A stretch of DNA of 64,000 nt from Subtercola sp. (GCA_025463765.1 JAODBC010000004.1:62001-126000); one strand, 5' to 3'. Shown: positions 24,745-33,258, counted from the stretch's first letter. Made by a program: numbers and translations. The notes: generated by a model from the sequence alone, not told the origin.

Positions 24745-25979
24745 CACTGCTGCCAGGCCGGTTTCGGGCTGATGACGGTGGTCGTCGTGGCTGCTTCTTC
24801 AGGCAACGTGATCTGCAGCACGTTGCCCTGCAGCTGACCGAGCAGAAGCGTTCCGTCTGGCACTCCCGTCGCATCCCACTTCAGCGGGCCCACGATGGTT
24901 TGAACGGTGTTGGCGTGCAACCAGTTCGCCAACGCGGTCTGGTCGAGACTGCCCACAGCCTTCACGGCCGCTTCGAGCACTTGGCCCGCGGTGTACGAGT
25001 TCGCCGCATCTTCTGAGGGTGCCTCGCCGAACTTCTGGGTGTACCCCGTCACGAAGTCTGCGTTACCGGCATACTTGGCGTTCGGGCTCCAGCCCACGGC
25101 AGTGAAGATGCCGTCTGAGTTGCTGCCGCCGACGGCCGCAGGAAACGCCGGATCAGCGGGTGCCTGGGTCTGGAAGAAGAACTTCGGGTTGTAGTTCAGC
25201 TTTTCAAGCGAACGAACGAATTGAACCCCGTCATCGGTGACGGCGCCCTGGATGATCATCTGCGGCGCTGACTGAGCTACAGCCGATGCGATCGGGTCGA
25301 AGGTCGCAGTGGTGGGCGAGTACGTCTGGTTGTACACCGTCCGGATTCCCAACGCCTCGAATTTCTGACGAAAGATGTCGACCGCGGGGGCCGCGCTCGG
25401 GTCGTCCTGGGTGACATACGCAGCTGTCATGGGGCGCTCGGAGGCAGGCAGTGCAGTGATGTACTGCACAAAGCGGTCGGGCAGTGCATCCGTCGTCGCC
25501 GGCTGCGCAAGAAACAGCTTTGTGAAACCCCGAGTAAAGAGATCTGAGTTGCCCCCTGAGGGCTCGACGTAGAGCATGTTCTGACGCTCGGCCACGGCAG
25601 ACGCTGGCGCATTCAACAGCGATGAGAAGGTGCCGAGCAGCAGAGGAACTTTGTCTTGACTGATCAGCTTGTTGTAATTCGCAACGACGGCGTTTTCGTC
25701 GAAGCCGTCATCGAGAACGTCGAGCGACACCTGCTTGCCCAGCAGACCACCACTTGCGTTCACGTCGGCTGCCCACTGTTGGTAGCCCTGGTAGCCCGCC
25801 TTTGCCACGTCAGCAACCGCCCCCGATAAGGGCAACGACATGCCGACGACCAGGGAGTCTGAGGCGTTCGCACTCGAGCTGGCACTGCCAGCCGAGGTTG
25901 AACATGCCGATGCAGCGAGTAGCACGGCACTAGAGAGTGCGGCGGCGAAGAGAAGACGTCGTCGTTGACGGATATTCAT
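24744..25979 (-). CDS. ABC transporter substrate-binding lipoprotein (LivK/Leu-Ile-Val type)
   Basis: This 411-residue exported lipoprotein has a twin-basic N-terminus (RQRRR), a hydrophobic stretch, and a lipobox-like AASAC. The Peripla_BP_6 fold is clear in MSLPLSGAVADVAKAGYQGYQQW and NASGGLLGKQVSLDVLDDGFD. In actinobacterial catabolic loci such proteins often bind aromatic acids or amides rather than amino acids. ATG 25979 has an excellent ribosome-binding site (AAAGGAGGG). It heads the importer operon and is divergent from a two-component system, which may report the presence of its ligand. Confidence 0.87.
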   Translation of the reverse strand: MNIRQRRRLLFAAALSSAVLLAASACSTSAGSASSSANASDSLVVGMSLPLSGAVADVAKAGYQGYQQWAADVNASGGLLGKQVSLDVLDDGFDENAVVANYNKLISQDKVPLLLGTFSSLLNAPASAVAERQNMLYVEPSGGNSDLFTRGFTKLFLAQPATTDALPDRFVQYITALPASERPMTAAYVTQDDPSAAPAVDIFRQKFEALGIRTVYNQTYSPTTATFDPIASAVAQSAPQMIIQGAVTDDGVQFVRSLEKLNYNPKFFFQTQAPADPAFPAAVGGSNSDGIFTAVGWSPNAKYAGNADFVTGYTQKFGEAPSEDAANSYTAGQVLEAAVKAVGSLDQTALANWLHANTVQTIVGPLKWDATGVPDGTLLLGQLQGNVLQITLPEEAATTTTVISPKPAWQQ

Positions 25980-26002
25980 GAACCCTCCTTTGGGATGCCT
26001 AA

Positions 26003-26032
26003 GAGATATCAGCAAGATTCTGTTATAGTCAA
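26003..26032 (-). promoter_or_regulatory. Promoter of the LivKHMGF-type operon with AGAGATAT element
   Basis: On the minus strand TTGACT (26032-26027) and TATCTC (26008-26003) are 18 bp apart and about 23 bp before the start codon at 25979. The -10 region lies within AGAGATAT (plus strand 26002-26009), the same element as in the FAH-operon promoter, where the -35 is also TTGACT. Confidence 0.5.
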
Positions 26033-26086
26033 CGCAACTCAGAGGCCCGCGCAGTCAAATGCGTGAGTTTGTATAGAGAGGTACAG

Positions 26087-26800
26087 ATGAGCGCGGTAGA
26101 TGTTCGATTTCACATGAACGCAACCTTGCTGATTGTTGAAGACGACGAGCAGATGGGCGGCCTTCTGCAACGTGGCTTTCGCGACGAGGGTCACACCGTG
26201 GTGTTGCTGCGTACCGCCAAAGACGCCCTTGCCGCACTCGAGCGCACGACCTTCGACGCGGCGGCCATCGACGTGATGCTGCCACGGATGACCGGATTCG
26301 AACTCTGTCGTCGCATCCGTTCCTCGGGCACGACGATGCCAGTAATTCTCATCACAGCACGAGGCGCCGTCGAAGATCGCATTACGGGCCTCGATGCCGG
26401 TGCCGACGACTATCTCGTCAAACCGTTTGCCTTCGCTGAACTCAGCGCGCGCATGCGCGCCCACCTCAGACGGGAGATGAGCGCGAGGCGACCGTTACAG
26501 AGTGGGGGTGTCGTGCTTGACACCGACGCCGTACGGGCCACTGTCGATGGCCGCTTACTGCCGCTGAGCATGAAGGAGTTCGCCCTGCTGCGACTGCTCA
26601 TGTCGAGGCCCAGACAGACCGTATCGCGACTTGAGATACTGGAAGAGGTGTGGGGATCGTCACACTACTTCGATCCCACATTGGTCGATCAGTACATCCG
26701 CTACTTGCGAAAAAAAATGCAGGCGCACGAGTGCTCGCTGCGCATTCTGACCATACGTGGCGCTGGCTACCAGCTCGATTCGTCGCCCGCACCGCCATGA
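26087..26800 (+). CDS. OmpR-family response regulator
   Basis: This 237-residue two-domain regulator has a receiver domain with acidic residues Glu18-Asp19-Asp20, phospho-acceptor Asp62 (AAIDVMLP), Thr90 and Lys112 (VKPF), then a winged-helix output domain from about 140 ending RGAGYQLDSS. ATG 26087 is preferred, since AGAGG lies a few bases before it; GTG 26063 and ATG 26114 are alternatives. It is divergent from the branched-chain-type importer and overlaps the kinase gene (ATGA). Control of that importer is the simplest hypothesis. Confidence 0.9.
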   Translation: MSAVDVRFHMNATLLIVEDDEQMGGLLQRGFRDEGHTVVLLRTAKDALAALERTTFDAAAIDVMLPRMTGFELCRRIRSSGTTMPVILITARGAVEDRITGLDAGADDYLVKPFAFAELSARMRAHLRREMSARRPLQSGGVVLDTDAVRATVDGRLLPLSMKEFALLRLLMSRPRQTVSRLEILEEVWGSSHYFDPTLVDQYIRYLRKKMQAHECSLRILTIRGAGYQLDSSPAPP

Positions 26801-28173
26801 TGCTCTGGCTGGCGATGTCGATTCGGCTGCGCGTCGCGGTGGGCACGACCCTCGTAGCCTGTTTACTGCTGGTGGTGATCGGCCTAGCCGTGCACGCGAG
26901 TGTCGCCGCGATCACGACGCGCTCAGAAGAGTCGCTTGCGGCGAGCGACCTGGCTCCGTATGTCGCCGACCTGCGCGCCAACCCGCACGGCAGCCCCGAT
27001 CAACCCGCACCCGGAGTGCTGGTGCTTGTCGAAGATCCGCTCGGCGTGCCTCGCATCACCTCCGTAACTCCTGAGGTACAGAACGCCGTGCAAGAGGCGC
27101 CGCAGGGAGACGGCACGTTCTCCATTGCACCGGGGGAATCGACCTATATGGTCGTGAGTGAAACGGTGCAGACCGACTCTGGTCTGTGGCGACTCTGGGC
27201 TGTGCGTAACGGCGCAGCGAACAGCCTGACAATTGCCGGGATCGATCAGTTGATGGTCGCAGTACTCACCCTCGCCCTTCTCGTTATCGGTACCTGCGCC
27301 TGGCTGCTCGCCACGCTCGCGCTGAGGCCGGTGGGTCGCATGCGGCGTTCGGCCGAACTGCTCGGCGCGAGAGGGGAAGGCGAACTGCCTAGAGGCAGAG
27401 CCAACGACGAACTCTCTGCTCTTGCGGTGACACTCAATTCGTTTCTGCATCGGGTTCGCGATACGTCTGATCGGGAGCGGGCCATGATCTCGGCAGCGAG
27501 CCACGAGATCAGAACCCCTATCGCGGTGATTGCGACACAACTCGAACTCATGCATCGAGGCTTCGGAAACGCGGATGCCCTGGAAGCCGAGATCATCGCA
27601 ACCGAAGCGACTGTTACTCGCCTGAATAGTCTCGCTTCGAATCTGCTCGAGCTTTCACGGCTCGACGCGACAATGCATCTCGACCACAGCATTCCTCACG
27701 AATCCGCTACTGCTGACGAGCTTCTGACCGAGTTGATGTTCGCGGTCGATCGTGCACGTACCCTCGCCCCCAGACAGAGAACAGCGGTCGAATTCAGTGT
27801 GGATGTGCAAGTACCCGGTGCCCGTTACTGGCTCTCATCGTGCTCCTTCGGCCGAATTCTCGACAACCTGATCTCTAATTCGCTGCGGTCGACCGAGACC
27901 GGCGGTCAGATCTCCATCCACTTCGGGCAGACACCCGAACAGCTCGAACTGACCGTCGAGGACTCGGGAACAGGCATCCCCGAAGAATTTCTGCCGCGAA
28001 TCTTCGACCGATTCTCGCAAGCAGAAGAGGTGCAGTCGTCGACCAGACCCGGCAGCGGCCTCGGCCTGGCACTTGTGGCTGCCACCGTCGACCGTGGCCA
28101 CGGAACGATCACTCTTTCGAATCGTCAGCCCGCTGGAGTGACCGCGCGGGTTTCTCTCGATCTCCTGCCCTGA
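26797..28173 (+). CDS. Membrane sensor histidine kinase
   Basis: This 458-residue kinase has a first membrane helix near residues 11-33, an extracytoplasmic sensor of about 115 residues, a second helix near 152-177, a HAMP linker, the H-box ISAASHEIRTPIAV with His236, and a HATPase domain with an N-box (LISNSLRSTE), a DSGTGIPEEFLPRIFDRFSQ box and a GSGLGLALV box. It phosphorylates the partner regulator, whose stop codon overlaps its start. The short sensor domain has no motif I recognise. Several upstream in-frame starts lie inside the regulator gene and are not credible. Confidence 0.9.
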   Translation: MMLWLAMSIRLRVAVGTTLVACLLLVVIGLAVHASVAAITTRSEESLAASDLAPYVADLRANPHGSPDQPAPGVLVLVEDPLGVPRITSVTPEVQNAVQEAPQGDGTFSIAPGESTYMVVSETVQTDSGLWRLWAVRNGAANSLTIAGIDQLMVAVLTLALLVIGTCAWLLATLALRPVGRMRRSAELLGARGEGELPRGRANDELSALAVTLNSFLHRVRDTSDRERAMISAASHEIRTPIAVIATQLELMHRGFGNADALEAEIIATEATVTRLNSLASNLLELSRLDATMHLDHSIPHESATADELLTELMFAVDRARTLAPRQRTAVEFSVDVQVPGARYWLSSCSFGRILDNLISNSLRSTETGGQISIHFGQTPEQLELTVEDSGTGIPEEFLPRIFDRFSQAEEVQSSTRPGSGLGLALVAATVDRGHGTITLSNRQPAGVTARVSLDLLP

Positions 28174-28255
28174 AAGCGCAACGGCTCAATGGGACCGAAA
28201 GTGAAAGCCGTTACCAGGTTCGTCCGCGAAACCGGGTGTCGCGCCCCTATCAAAG

Positions 28256-28269
28256 GGGACCTTCGACTC
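28256..28269 (+). promoter_or_regulatory. DosR-box-like site before the Acg-type nitroreductase
   Basis: GGGACCTTCGACTC matches the DosR consensus GGGACTTTnGnCCC at 10 of 12 fixed positions and ends 27 bp before ATG 28297. The mycobacterial homologue acg is a known DosR target, which raises the prior. Confidence 0.5.
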
Positions 28270-28296
28270 TGCCCGGCAGGCCGCGCGTCGGCCACC

Positions 28297-29505
28297 ATGA
28301 TCTTCATGGGAGCTAGAAGACATCGTGGCAGAAAAATCGTGCTGATCAGTGTCGCGTCGCTGGTCGGCGGACTGGCGATCGTGCTTGTCGTCGTTCTGGC
28401 GATCGGTGGACTGTTTGTGCCGGCGAACTACCTGCAACCCTGGAGCAAAGAGTACGCACAGCAGTTCTCTGATCCGCGGATGCAGGTCGCGGCGCAGGCC
28501 CTTCTGGCGCCGAGCAGCCACAACATGCAGCCATGGACCGTACGGCTCGATCCGTCAAACCCCGCGGTGCTCTATCTGTACGCCGACCCGTCACGGCTCA
28601 CCCCCGCCGTCGACCCGGATGCCCGCCAGACGATGCTCTCGCAGGGCACCTTCTTGACCTACCTACGTGTTTCGGCCGCACATCTCGGATATGACAGCGC
28701 CTTCACACTATTTCCGCAGGGTGCCTACGATGAGGCGAATCTCGCCACGAGCATGCACACCGACCCGGTTGCGAAAATCACGCTGACAAAATCTGTGTCG
28801 ACACAATCGACCGACTTCGGTTCGCTCTTTTTGTCAGACACCAACCGGAGCCCATATACGCCCACTCCCGTGACAGCAGATCAATCGGCTGCGCTCAGCG
28901 CTCTCGCCACCGGGTCAGGCGCGACTCTGAGCATCTACGACCAGCCGAAAGACGTGGCTGCATTTGCGGCGTTCGGCACCGAAGGCACTCTTATCGAGAC
29001 GCAGTATCAGGCCGCGACGAAAGAATCGGATGCGCTGTTCTACGCAACCGAATCGGCTAAGAACACGGCACGGTCGGGTTTCGCGGTCGAGGGGCAGGGC
29101 ACCAGCGGGTTCATGAAGTATCTGCTTCAAGGCATGATCACGATCGACCCTGGCCTGAATGACGACGCGACAGGTGCCACCAGGGCGATCGATTCAACTA
29201 CGGCCGCTGTCGCGCACACCCCCGACTACGCCCTCATCAGCACCGCGGGGAACACTCGCACCGAGCAGGTCTCTGCAGGAATCCTCTACGGTGAATTCTC
29301 GCTTCGAGCCCGCACGCTCGGCCTGGTGATGCAGCCGCTCAGCCAGGTGCTCCAGGAGTACCCGTCGATGGCCGCGCCTTACAACGCTATTCGGGCCGAA
29401 TACGCACCCGACGGGCAGACCATCCAGATGATGGTGCGACTCGGAACGAGCACCACCGACTACCCGCAGACTATGCGGCGGGACGTCAACAGCCTCCTAG
29501 GCTGA
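28297..29505 (+). CDS. Acg-family FMN-binding nitroreductase-like protein, membrane-anchored
   Basis: The protein of about 400 residues has one strong hydrophobic helix (IVLISVASLVGGLAIVLVVVLAIGG, roughly residues 13-37) and then an Acg-type nitroreductase fold with the diagnostic LLAPSSHNMQPW near residue 70 and SAGILYGEFSLRARTLGLVMQPLSQ near 330-355. In mycobacteria Acg (Rv2032) sequesters FMN and belongs to the DosR dormancy regulon. ATG 28297 or 28306 is likelier than the ATG at 28189 because a DosR-like box lies between. The membrane anchor is unusual for this family. It sits between the kinase gene and universal stress protein genes. Confidence 0.8.
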   Translation: MIFMGARRHRGRKIVLISVASLVGGLAIVLVVVLAIGGLFVPANYLQPWSKEYAQQFSDPRMQVAAQALLAPSSHNMQPWTVRLDPSNPAVLYLYADPSRLTPAVDPDARQTMLSQGTFLTYLRVSAAHLGYDSAFTLFPQGAYDEANLATSMHTDPVAKITLTKSVSTQSTDFGSLFLSDTNRSPYTPTPVTADQSAALSALATGSGATLSIYDQPKDVAAFAAFGTEGTLIETQYQAATKESDALFYATESAKNTARSGFAVEGQGTSGFMKYLLQGMITIDPGLNDDATGATRAIDSTTAAVAHTPDYALISTAGNTRTEQVSAGILYGEFSLRARTLGLVMQPLSQVLQEYPSMAAPYNAIRAEYAPDGQTIQMMVRLGTSTTDYPQTMRRDVNSLLG

Positions 29506-29518
29506 ACACCTCGACCGC

Positions 29519-29826
29519 TCACAGATTAGGCCCGCTTTGCGGTCCGATGACGATGGTCGGCGCAGGCAGGCTGGTGAGAACACCGTGGCTTGTTGACCCG
29601 AGCAGTAGCCGGCGCGGGCCATGCTCCTGGTTGCTGCCGATGACAAGTAATGAAGCCGACTGAGCCTCGCTCAGAAGTGACGCCTCAGACGCCGCAAACA
29701 GCCCAGCGGCCTTGGCATTTTAGCGGCCTTGGCATTTTCGGAGAGAACCGTGGTGCGCTTCCCGGCTCGCGCCGGGAACGCAGGGGAAAGCGATACTGAG
29801 GGGGTGAGCTGAGCAGAGGAGTTCAT
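29519..29826 (-). pseudogene. Universal stress protein C-terminal remnant, frameshifted by a 17-bp duplication
   Basis: Read leftward, the sequence encodes VLSENAKAA, then, in another frame, GLFAASEASLLSEAQSASLL and VIGSNQEHGPRRLLLGSTSHGVL, the ATP-loop end of a UspA domain, stopping at 29519. The two frames join perfectly if one copy of an exact 17-bp tandem duplication (29705-29738) is removed. The upstream half of the protein is also missing. It lies directly downstream of an intact tandem Usp gene, so it may be a decayed paralogue. Confidence 0.75.
29705..29738. repeat. Exact 17-bp tandem duplication
   Basis: AGCGGCCTTGGCATTTT occurs at 29705-29721 and again at 29722-29738. Seventeen is not a multiple of three, so the duplication shifts the frame of the Usp remnant. 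Confidence 0.95.
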
Positions 29827-29854
29827 GGTCTGGCTCCGTGAAAGACGTGGCCGG

Positions 29855-30718
29855 TCATCGGACGGCCCTCGCGATTGCGGGAGCGTCGATTGCAACGATC
29901 GCGGTCGGTGCGGTGAGGTTCAGTAGCACGTCGTGCACGGTATGCCCGAGTACTCGGCCTGTGGCTGCTTCTGTGCGGCTTTGCCCGAGAACCAGCAGGA
30001 GCGCTGATGCGGATGTTTCAATCAGGCCTTCTGCGGTTGGACGGCGGATGCTTCGCGTTCTGGTGGTGAGGTCTGGTTCGGTTGCGCGCACGAAGGCTCC
30101 GGCAGCGGCCAGGATTTTGTCTGCCCGAAGAGATTCCAGCATCGACCGATTCGCGTGAGCCGTGAATGTTTCATCAGCCAGGTCGGGCAGGGTCCAGCAG
30201 TGCACGATGCTCAGTTTGCTCCCCGTCGATACCGCTTCGCGCGCTGCGAAGACGAGTGCTGCCCGGTCGAGTTCGGCGCTCTTGATACCGACGACGATGC
30301 CGGTATGGGAGCTTCTGCCCGAACCGGAGGGGACGAAGATGACGGGGCAGTGTGCTGCGGCGGCGAGCTGAATGAACTTCGAGCCAAAGATTCTTCCCTG
30401 CACGAAGCCTGTCTTGTGTGTACCCATCACAATCGAGGATGCGCCGGACGTCGATTCGATCAGCTCGGTGAGGGCGTCACCGACGCGTAGCTGCGTTGAC
30501 ACCGTGACGTGTGGAGAAGCAAGGCGCGCGGAGGCAGCGTGTTCGGCAAGTCGTGTTGATGCGCCTGCAGCGGTGCGGGCGTTCTCCGAATCTGCGATCG
30601 TCATGACATGGGTGAGTACCACGTCGCCGCGATCCGCGCCGCTATGATCGAGCGCCCATGATGTCGCGGCCCGGCTGGGCGCCGACTCGTTGATACCGAC
30701 GATGATTTTGCCGCTCAT
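29855..30718 (-). CDS. Universal stress protein, tandem UspA domains
   Basis: This 287-residue cytoplasmic protein has two UspA folds. Domain 1 (residues 1-135) starts IIVGINESAPSRAATSWAL and has IVMGTHKTGFVQGRIFGS; domain 2 (about 142-280) starts GIVVGIKSAELDRAALVFA and ends with a partly degenerate LVLGQSRTEAATGRVLGHT loop. Usp proteins bind ATP or AMP and are raised during hypoxia and stasis. It is divergent from the devS-like gene, with a DosR-box-like sequence between them at 30797-30810, so it is a likely member of the same regulon. Confidence 0.88.
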   Translation of the reverse strand: MSGKIIVGINESAPSRAATSWALDHSGADRGDVVLTHVMTIADSENARTAAGASTRLAEHAASARLASPHVTVSTQLRVGDALTELIESTSGASSIVMGTHKTGFVQGRIFGSKFIQLAAAAHCPVIFVPSGSGRSSHTGIVVGIKSAELDRAALVFAAREAVSTGSKLSIVHCWTLPDLADETFTAHANRSMLESLRADKILAAAGAFVRATEPDLTTRTRSIRRPTAEGLIETSASALLLVLGQSRTEAATGRVLGHTVHDVLLNLTAPTAIVAIDAPAIARAVR

Positions 30719-30796
30719 GATTGCTTTCTTTGTTAGGACGTGGCTCGTTGTGGTTCTGACCTGTTCCAGCGTGACAGTCTCCGCCCGGCGGTTGCA

Positions 30797-30810
30797 GAGT
30801 CTTTGGTCCT
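30797..30810. promoter_or_regulatory. DosR-box-like site between usp and devS
   Basis: GAGTCTTTGGTCCT resembles GGGACTTTnGnCCC (mismatches at positions 2, 4 and 14). It lies 78 bp from the usp start and 106 bp from the devS start and could serve both. Confidence 0.4.
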
Positions 30811-30916
30811 GATCTTGGCCCTGGAAGTCGCGTCCGGCCGCTGTACACTCTGACTACCGGGGTTGGTCGTGGGCAACGAACCGCGGTGTGAGTCAGCTAT
30901 CCGAGGCGGTACCTGC

Positions 30917-32617
30917 ATGACTGGTGATGAGTTTCTTTCCTTTCCCGATGCGCAGCGTGGGGAACTCGACCAAGCCATCACCGATCTCGTCGATAAGGCC
31001 AGAGACGTACTCTCGACCCAGGGCCGGTTGCGAGCTTTGTTGCGTGCAAATCAGGCGGTGGTCGAACAGCTTGATCTTCCGGTGGTCCTCGAGCGGATCG
31101 TCGCAGCCGCTGTGGAACTGGTGGGTGCACAGTACGGGGCGCTGGGTGTACTGTCGCCGCACGGGGGCCTTGAACAGTTCATCAACGTGGGGATGACAGC
31201 TGAGGACATTCATGCGATCGGCCACCTGCCCGAAGGACATGGGCTGTTAGGTGCGCTGATCGATGACCCTCGCCCCATCCGACTGGAGCAGCTCTCCGAT
31301 GACGCCCGCTCCTCTGGGTTCCCGGCGGGGCACCCGCCGATGGGTAGTTTTCTCGGGGTACCGGTGCGGGTGCGCTCAGAGGTGTACGGCAACTTGTACC
31401 TCTCGAATCAGTCGTCGGGAAAGTTCAGCGCGGAAGACGAGCAACTCGTCACGGCGCTGGCGGCAACAGCCGGAGTCGCGATCGAGAATGCCCGCCTTTA
31501 CGCTGAGACACGGCGCCGCCAACGATGGTCAGCAGCATCGGCTGAGATCACCTCCGCATTGCTGTCCTCTGAAGACACTGACCTGATCACGTTGGTGGCC
31601 AGCCGCGTTCTTCCTTTGGCTGAGGCAGATCTCGTCTTCGTGCTTGTGCAAGGCGACCAGCCAGAGACCCTGATTTTCGATACGGTGGCTGGTACTGAAT
31701 CGAAAGTCTGCACTGGCCAGACACTCTCGATTTCGGCATCCCCGCTCGGCGCTGTTCTCGAAGGCGGTCAACCACGACTGTTCAACGCCGCCGAGCTGGA
31801 ACTGGAAATCTCTACAGATCTGCGCGCCGGTCCGACCATGGTGATCCCGCTGTTCACCGATGGTCTGGCAACGGGTCTTCTCATTGTCATCCGGAGCGCC
31901 GACAAACTCCCGTTCATTTCAAGCGACCTCGAATTGGCGGCAGATTTCGCTGGCCAGGCGAGTCTGGCGATGGAGCTGGCCAGAGCTCGCGCTGATCGCC
32001 AACGCACGGTGCTGCTTGAAGACCGCGCCCGAATAGCACGCGACCTGCACGATCACGTCATCCAGCAGATCTTCGCAACCGGTCTTGAGCTGCAAAGCGT
32101 TGCGAGCGGCCTCCGGTCCCGCTCCAACGTTGACCGAATAATTCAGTCGGTGGCGAACCTCGATTCGAGTATCGCCCAGATACGCACCATTATCTTTGCG
32201 CTCTCTGGCCGCCCGGCCAACACGGATCAAACCATGCGGCACCGGATGCTCGACCTTATCAATGAGCTCGGCGCCGGCTTCGCCGACACCCCCCAGATCA
32301 CCTTCGCAGGCCCCGTCGACCTGATCGTCACCGACGAATTGGCCGACGATGTCGTCGCCGTGTGCCGAGAAGCGCTCACGAACATTGCCAAGCACGCCTC
32401 AGCGACGAATTCCAGCATCAAGCTGCACGTCCTCGGAGACGAAGTAGAGGTGATCGTTAGTGACGACGGAATCGGAATCCCGGCCGATGGCAGGCAGAGC
32501 GGGCTGAGCAATCTACATAAACGGGCAACTGACCGCGGGGGTTCGTTCACCGTCACCTCCGTGCCAGGCGCCACCACCCTCTGCTGGCGTGTGCCACTTC
32601 CAGATCTGGAAAGCTGA
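30917..32617 (+). CDS. devS: DevS/DosS-type heme GAF sensor histidine kinase
   Basis: This 566-residue soluble kinase has GAF domain 1 (about 48-195), GAF domain 2 (about 215-360), the HisKA_3 box RIARDLHDHVIQQIF with His378, and a HATPase domain with NIAKHA and DDGIGIP. In GAF-1, His139 (GHPPM) and Tyr161 (NLYLSN) sit at the same spacing as the proximal heme ligand His149 and Tyr171 of M. tuberculosis DosS. The residue matching Glu87 of DosS is Gly77, as in DosT, suggesting direct oxygen sensing through an open heme channel. ATG 30917 is preferred over the earlier in-frame start. The response regulator follows after 2 bp. Confidence 0.9.
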   Translation: MTGDEFLSFPDAQRGELDQAITDLVDKARDVLSTQGRLRALLRANQAVVEQLDLPVVLERIVAAAVELVGAQYGALGVLSPHGGLEQFINVGMTAEDIHAIGHLPEGHGLLGALIDDPRPIRLEQLSDDARSSGFPAGHPPMGSFLGVPVRVRSEVYGNLYLSNQSSGKFSAEDEQLVTALAATAGVAIENARLYAETRRRQRWSAASAEITSALLSSEDTDLITLVASRVLPLAEADLVFVLVQGDQPETLIFDTVAGTESKVCTGQTLSISASPLGAVLEGGQPRLFNAAELELEISTDLRAGPTMVIPLFTDGLATGLLIVIRSADKLPFISSDLELAADFAGQASLAMELARARADRQRTVLLEDRARIARDLHDHVIQQIFATGLELQSVASGLRSRSNVDRIIQSVANLDSSIAQIRTIIFALSGRPANTDQTMRHRMLDLINELGAGFADTPQITFAGPVDLIVTDELADDVVAVCREALTNIAKHASATNSSIKLHVLGDEVEVIVSDDGIGIPADGRQSGLSNLHKRATDRGGSFTVTSVPGATTLCWRVPLPDLES

Positions 32618-32619
32618 AC

Positions 32620-33258
32620 GTGATCCGAGTTTTTCTGTTGGACGACCACGAGTTGGTTCGTCGAGGTATCGCCGCGCTGCTTGACGCTGAACCGGATATT
32701 GAGGTCATCGGCGAAGCCGGAACCACCGCGCAGGCACGGACTCGCATCGCAGCGACCTTGCCCGATATCGCTGTTCTCGACGTGCAGCTGCCCGACGGTA
32801 ACGGTATCGACCTGTGCCGTGACCTGCGGTCCGAGCATCCTGACCTCCGCTGTCTGATGCTGACAGCGTTCGATGACGACGACGCAATCGCCGCGGCAGT
32901 CATCGCCGGCGCGGCCGGCTACGTGCTGAAAGACATTAGAGGCAGCGGGCTGATCGAATCGATCCGGGCCGTTGCTGCCGGCCGGGTGCTACTGAGCCGT
33001 ACCGTGACCAGACGGGTGGTTCAGCGGCTGCAATCAACAGCTGACAGTGATCCGAGGCTCGGGTCACTGAATCCTCGCGAACGTCAGGTGCTCACGCTCA
33101 TCTCTGACGGTCTCACCAATCGGGAAATCGGTGTCGAACTTTCGTTGGCTGAGAAGACAGTGAAGAACTACGTCTCCGGCCTGCTCAGCAAACTCGGGCT
33201 GCAACGGCGAACTCAAGCCGCGATCTTCGATCTGGAAACTCGCGCCCGAGATGCGTGA
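32620..33258 (+). CDS. devR: DevR/DosR-type NarL-family response regulator
   Basis: This 212-residue regulator has receiver residues Asp8, Asp9, Asp54, Thr82 and Lys104, which fall at exactly the DosR positions, and a LuxR-type helix-turn-helix near 150-205 whose recognition region LAEKTVKNYVSGLLSKLG is nearly identical to DosR (KTVKNYVS contacts the GGGAC half-site). This supports the GGGACTTT-type boxes seen around it as its targets. GTG 32620 starts two bases after the kinase stop, so the pair is co-translated. It should activate redox, energy and stress genes under hypoxia, NO or CO. Confidence 0.92.
   Translation: MIRVFLLDDHELVRRGIAALLDAEPDIEVIGEAGTTAQARTRIAATLPDIAVLDVQLPDGNGIDLCRDLRSEHPDLRCLMLTAFDDDDAIAAAVIAGAAGYVLKDIRGSGLIESIRAVAAGRVLLSRTVTRRVVQRLQSTADSDPRLGSLNPRERQVLTLISDGLTNREIGVELSLAEKTVKNYVSGLLSKLGLQRRTQAAIFDLETRARDA

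Noticed and set aside
23867-24874. Extension of the fused LivM-LivG frame by 336 codons
   Set aside because: The extension reads the livH gene in a wrong frame with Arg/His-rich sequence; the ATGA overlap at 23866 is the natural start.
26650-26796. Earlier in-frame start for the histidine kinase
   Set aside because: It would overlap the response regulator's DNA-binding domain by about 150 bp and adds no kinase-like sequence.
28191-28204. GGGACCGAAAGTGA as a further DosR box
   Set aside because: Only the first half-site matches; the better site is at 28256.
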